From Acetoanaerobium sticklandii (GTDB lineage: Bacteria > Bacillota > Clostridia > Peptostreptococcales > Filifactoraceae): DNA of 64,000 nucleotides. The notes under the pieces are model-generated. The model was given only the letters and a program-made list of their open reading frames with translations. It searched no databases and was not told the DNA's origin. The position numbers were made by a program, and so were the translations under genes. The DNA is taken from the NCBI RefSeq assembly GCF_000196455.1, contig NC_014614.1, positions 1,596,001 to 1,660,000 of the forward strand. The letters are read 5' to 3'. Shown here in pieces: positions 62,000-64,000 of the stretch. Each line of letters begins with the position of its first letter. Within the stretch, counting starts at the first letter, position 1.

Positions 62000-62346
62000 C
62001 ATTGCCTCCTTTCATTTCTTAATTCACACTTTTTTTCAACTCCATCAATCCTTTTATGAGCCGACTTTGAAGATTCTTCTACAATAGTCACCCTTCTATC
62101 CAAAGAATCAAACTTCGTATCCATTGAGTCCATTTTTTTCGTCATAGACTGAACATCTACACCTATATATTCAATTGATTTCCTGAGTTCAATATGTCTT
62201 TCAGTCTGTTTTTCTTTTTCAGCCATCATTTCTTTTTCTCTAATTTCTTGCAGTCTTTTATTCTCAGTAGTTATTTTAAGATAAGTTGCATAAACTCCAA
62301 GCAAAGCTACCACTGTACTAAAAATTATGCTAAGTTCTATTTGCAT
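61999..62346 (-). CDS. XhlA-like phage protein with an N-terminal membrane helix
   Basis: 115 residues from the ATG at 62346, preceded by GGAGGTG. A single hydrophobic helix (LSIIFSTVVALLGVYATYL) is followed by a long heptad-rich coiled coil (KEMMAEKEKQTERHIELRKS; MTKKMDSMDTKFDSLDRRVTIVEESSKSAHKRIDGVEKKC). It matches the general plan of hemolysin XhlA in lysis cassettes. Coupled to the next gene by overlap. Confidence 0.72.
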   Translation of the reverse strand: MQIELSIIFSTVVALLGVYATYLKITTENKRLQEIREKEMMAEKEKQTERHIELRKSIEYIGVDVQSMTKKMDSMDTKFDSLDRRVTIVEESSKSAHKRIDGVEKKCELRNERRQ

Positions 62347-62370
62347 GAGCACCTCCAATTTTCGCAAGAA

Positions 62371-62391
62371 AAAAGAGCCCGAAGGCTCTAT
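62371..62391 (-). terminator. Terminator of the accessory gene
   Basis: AGAGCC and GGCTCT with a CGA loop, then six Ts leftward. It lies 4 bases after the accessory gene stop and shields the lysis genes from it. Confidence 0.85.
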
Positions 62392-62394
62392 TAT

Positions 62395-63084
62395 TTATTG
62401 TAATAATTTTTCTATTATATCTTTCTCTTCAGCTAATTCTTCATAAGAAATAAGCAAAACTTTAAGATGTCTAATTTGTTTTATCAAGTCATTACAGCTT
62501 TCTGTAGCGTCAATACCATTTTCTGTAAAAACTCCATATTCTAAATATCCATAAAGCTTCATTTTTTGCATTGTAACTGAAGAATTATAGATTTTATGAC
62601 CTTCAAAATCTTTAGGATTTATTCCTATTATTTCTGTTTGTCCGATTGTATTATTTAAATAAACCAATCTAAAAAAATTCTTCAAATCTCTTATGCTAAA
62701 TGAAAGAAGTAAATCAAGAGCATTGAGTTCTTTATAAGATATTTCTCTCTTTTCTTTAAAATGTGCTGTATATATTATTCCACCACATAGAGTATTAATT
62801 ATTAAATTATCACTTTTACTTTGCTTGTCTAAAATATTAAAAAGAATATTAATATCTATCTTTTTTATTTTTTCTTTAATTTCTTCTTCATCGATAGCGC
62901 CATCTCCAAATCCTTTGAAAAAATTGTGTATCTTTAAAACATTATAATAATCTAATCCTTTTTTAACTCCAATGTTCACTGCCTTAACTCCTAAAGCAAC
63001 TGGATCAAAAAGGCTTAACCCCATTTCTACTGCTTCTTTAATTCTATCAGCTTTTATGATTTTATCTAAATTATTCAATTTCAT
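62395..63084 (-). CDS. Prophage accessory (moron-like) protein of unknown function
   Basis: 229 residues, soluble, no recognised family. It is mostly alpha-helical, with a basic N-terminus (LNNLDKIIKADRIKEAVEMG), a short hydrophobic patch (LSLFDPVALGVKAVNIGV), a central helical part with a GGIIYTAHF segment, and a coiled acidic end (LLISYEELAEEKDIIEKLLQ). The gene has its own sigma-A promoter and a terminator, with a palindromic site before the promoter. This is the arrangement of genes expressed by the prophage in the lysogen. AGGGGGG precedes the ATG. Confidence 0.75.
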   Translation of the reverse strand: MKLNNLDKIIKADRIKEAVEMGLSLFDPVALGVKAVNIGVKKGLDYYNVLKIHNFFKGFGDGAIDEEEIKEKIKKIDINILFNILDKQSKSDNLIINTLCGGIIYTAHFKEKREISYKELNALDLLLSFSIRDLKNFFRLVYLNNTIGQTEIIGINPKDFEGHKIYNSSVTMQKMKLYGYLEYGVFTENGIDATESCNDLIKQIRHLKVLLISYEELAEEKDIIEKLLQ

Positions 63085-63111
63085 TCCCCCCTTTTTTATT
63101 TCATTAAGGGG

Positions 63112-63140
63112 ATTATAATAAAAAAATAGTACTTTGTCAC
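63112..63140 (-). promoter_or_regulatory. Promoter of the accessory gene
   Basis: GTGACA (63140-63135), a 17-base spacer and TATAAT (63117-63112), leftward. A 20-base perfect palindrome lies 14 bases upstream of the -35. The leader can also fold CCCCTT onto AAGGGG at the ribosome-binding site. Confidence 0.75.
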
Positions 63141-63153
63141 TTTAATGTGTATG

Positions 63154-63173
63154 AGTGTGTATTAATACACACT
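63154..63173. promoter_or_regulatory. Perfect 20-base palindrome, possible operator
   Basis: AGTGTGTATTAATACACACT is symmetric without a loop and is followed on the leftward strand by the accessory-gene promoter. It could be a binding site for a dimeric regulator or the terminator of the small tail genes, though no T run follows. Confidence 0.5.
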
Positions 63174-63179
63174 ATTAAA

Positions 63180-63353
63180 TTATTGTACAAATTGCTTATC
63201 TAATAATATCTGAGTCAGCTCATTGTACTCATCTTGAGTTACTCTATTGTTGAGTAGAAACGCATCAAATTTGAACTGCATTTCATCTTTCTCAGTTTGA
63301 GTTTTGTAGTTGGCATTTGTTATTACTCTTTTAGCTAAAATATACGTGGGCAT
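63180..63353 (-). CDS. Small phage protein, 57 residues
   Basis: Too short for common cutoffs but with a clear AGGAGGA 8 bases before its ATG at 63353. Soluble and helical: PTYILAKRVITNANYKTQTEKDEMQ... FLLNNRVTQDEYNELTQILLD. The QDEYNEL region near the end is the sort found in short tail-associated XkdX-like proteins, but no assignment is claimed. It starts 2 bases after the stop of the previous small gene. Confidence 0.7.
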   Translation of the reverse strand: MPTYILAKRVITNANYKTQTEKDEMQFKFDAFLLNNRVTQDEYNELTQILLDKQFVQ

Positions 63354-63355
63354 TT

Positions 63356-63613
63356 TTACATTCCTCCTAATTCAATCATAGTTAACCTAAATTCTACATC
63401 TAACATGTATTGCTCTAAATCAAGATAATCAAATGAAGTTTTTTTAGGTAAATATGTTTCTTTGCTCCATATACCATTTTCATATTTTCTGTGAAGATAA
63501 TATTCATCGCACTTTTCTATTTCAATTAAATTAGAATCATTTACTTCTGCATTAAGCTGAGAAACCCCTATACATATGTTTGAATCGTCAATTGTAGCAT
63601 AATTTTTCATCAT
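63356..63613 (-). CDS. Small phage tail-associated protein
   Basis: 85 residues, soluble. The pattern MKNYATIDDSNICIGVSQLNAEV begins a beta-rich domain; YLDLEQYMLDVEFRLTMIELGG ends in a helix. This resembles short proteins placed after tail fibre genes in Clostridium and Bacillus phages. A second ATG directly follows the first; either has suitable spacing from AGGAGG. Function uncertain. Confidence 0.65.
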   Translation of the reverse strand: MMKNYATIDDSNICIGVSQLNAEVNDSNLIEIEKCDEYYLHRKYENGIWSKETYLPKKTSFDYLDLEQYMLDVEFRLTMIELGGM

Positions 63614-63622
63614 TATCCCCTC

Positions 63623-64000
63623 CTAAACAAATTCGATTACTTCCCAAATCGCATAATATGATCCTGTATAATTAGAGGTTATACTTATACTACTTGAACT
63701 AGCAAATTCTGCTGATATGGTAATTCTTGAAGCATCTTGGCTCAGACCAGCTTTTAGCATTAAATTTATAGTTGACTTATTAATATTAATAGCTGATATC
63801 GCTTGAGTTATAGTTGTTGAATTTAGTACATTACTTCCCCTTTGAATACTTTTTATCATACTGTCACCATCTTTCATTAACCTTGTCCAATCACTCCAAG
63901 CATTATTGAAATATCTTCTTATATACATATTGTTATCCGAATTGTAAGATGTTGCTATCTGAACTCTATTACTGTTTACTGCTTTTGTGCTATAAAAAAG
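63623..64000 (-). CDS. Tail fibre or receptor-binding protein, C-terminal end (5' end outside the window)
   Basis: The frame stays open to the window's right edge without a stop, so the gene continues outside; an internal Met at 63928 is not its start. The visible end reads SNRVQIATSYNSDNNMYIRRYFNNAWSDW (in pieces), typical of phage fibre tips (QI...YIRR...W..W repeat), then a serine-rich beta domain ending EVIEFV. It probably contacts the host surface. Confidence 0.8.
   Translation of the reverse strand, partial: LFYSTKAVNSNRVQIATSYNSDNNMYIRRYFNNAWSDWTRLMKDGDSMIKSIQRGSNVLNSTTITQAISAININKSTINLMLKAGLSQDASRITISAEFASSSSISITSNYTGSYYAIWEVIEFV

Larger units (their letters stand above)
59136..64000. 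mobile_element. Prophage inserted in comM, lysis and tail end (continues past the window)
   Basis: From the junction rightward the window holds only phage-type genes: helix-turn-helix gene, membrane protein, holin, endolysin, another membrane protein, XhlA-like protein, unknown gene and small tail-associated genes up to a tail fibre end. Structural genes run leftward. Integrase, packaging and most structural genes should lie to the right, outside the window. Confidence 0.88.

Noticed and set aside
63154..63173. The 20-base palindrome as a simple terminator of the tail genes
   Set aside because: It lacks a loop and a T run, and the accessory promoter follows at once, so an operator fits better; not excluded entirely.
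1..64000. CRISPR arrays, rRNA, tRNA genes and insertion sequences
   Set aside because: No regularly spaced repeats, no cloverleaf or ribosomal RNA motifs and no transposase genes were seen while reading both strands.

Overview
The window looks like chromosome from a low-GC, Gram-positive, strictly anaerobic bacterium of the Clostridia, with a partial prophage at its right end. The evidence is AT-rich DNA, Shine-Dalgarno (AGGAGG-type) start sites throughout, CodY, SpoVS, RNase J, a T-box leader, a four-subunit 2-oxoacid:ferredoxin oxidoreductase, rubredoxin, a double-cubane (2-hydroxyacyl-CoA dehydratase-like) protein with its activase, and a thioredoxin reductase lacking the NADPH motif. An amino-acid-fermenting member of the Peptostreptococcaceae, near Acetoanaerobium, fits. 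That placement is inference from gene content and not a measured phylogeny.

Left part (1-26.5 kb): the 3' end of a thioredoxin reductase fused to a degenerate thioredoxin domain; an orphan molybdopterin oxidoreductase; a TIM-barrel C-C lyase; peptidase PepD; a tRNA thiolation group (LUD-domain protein, cysteine desulfurase, ThiI, YvlD-like protein); a candidate C-rich small RNA followed by asparaginase; the double-cubane protein and its ATPase; a BaiN-type flavoprotein, chorismate mutase and a large FtsA-like ATPase; a LysR regulator; an M18 aminopeptidase; HD-GYP, NlpC/P60 and Crp-type genes; a previously easy-to-miss 50-residue membrane protein; a rhodanese; a lipoprotein polysaccharide deacetylase; rubredoxin; and SpoVS.

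Middle part (26.5-44 kb): a long leftward operon runs phosphatase, cmk, plsC, ispH, an S1-domain protein, cheR. Next come an RpiR regulator, korDABC, a biotin-domain-less carboxyltransferase (OadA/PycB type), rluB, the scpAB group with a site-2 protease, RNase J and Fur.

Right chromosomal part (43.4-59.1 kb) is the conserved Firmicute series, read leftward: comM (broken), dprA, topA, codY, rarA, iscR-iscS-iscU, alaS with an alanine T-box, ireB, two inserted genes, ruvX, DUF1292 protein, fur.

Right end (59.14-64 kb): the lysis end of a prophage has integrated inside comM, separating the C-terminal third from the rest of the gene, which lies beyond the window. Leftward phage genes are tail fibre, three small or unknown proteins, an XhlA-like protein, a two-helix membrane protein, endolysin and holin. 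Two extra genes carry their own promoters and terminators in the style of lysogenic-conversion (moron) genes. At the junction is a helix-turn-helix gene that has no start codon of its own, which suggests that attP lies inside or just before its 5' end. No rRNA, tRNA, CRISPR array or insertion sequence was seen.
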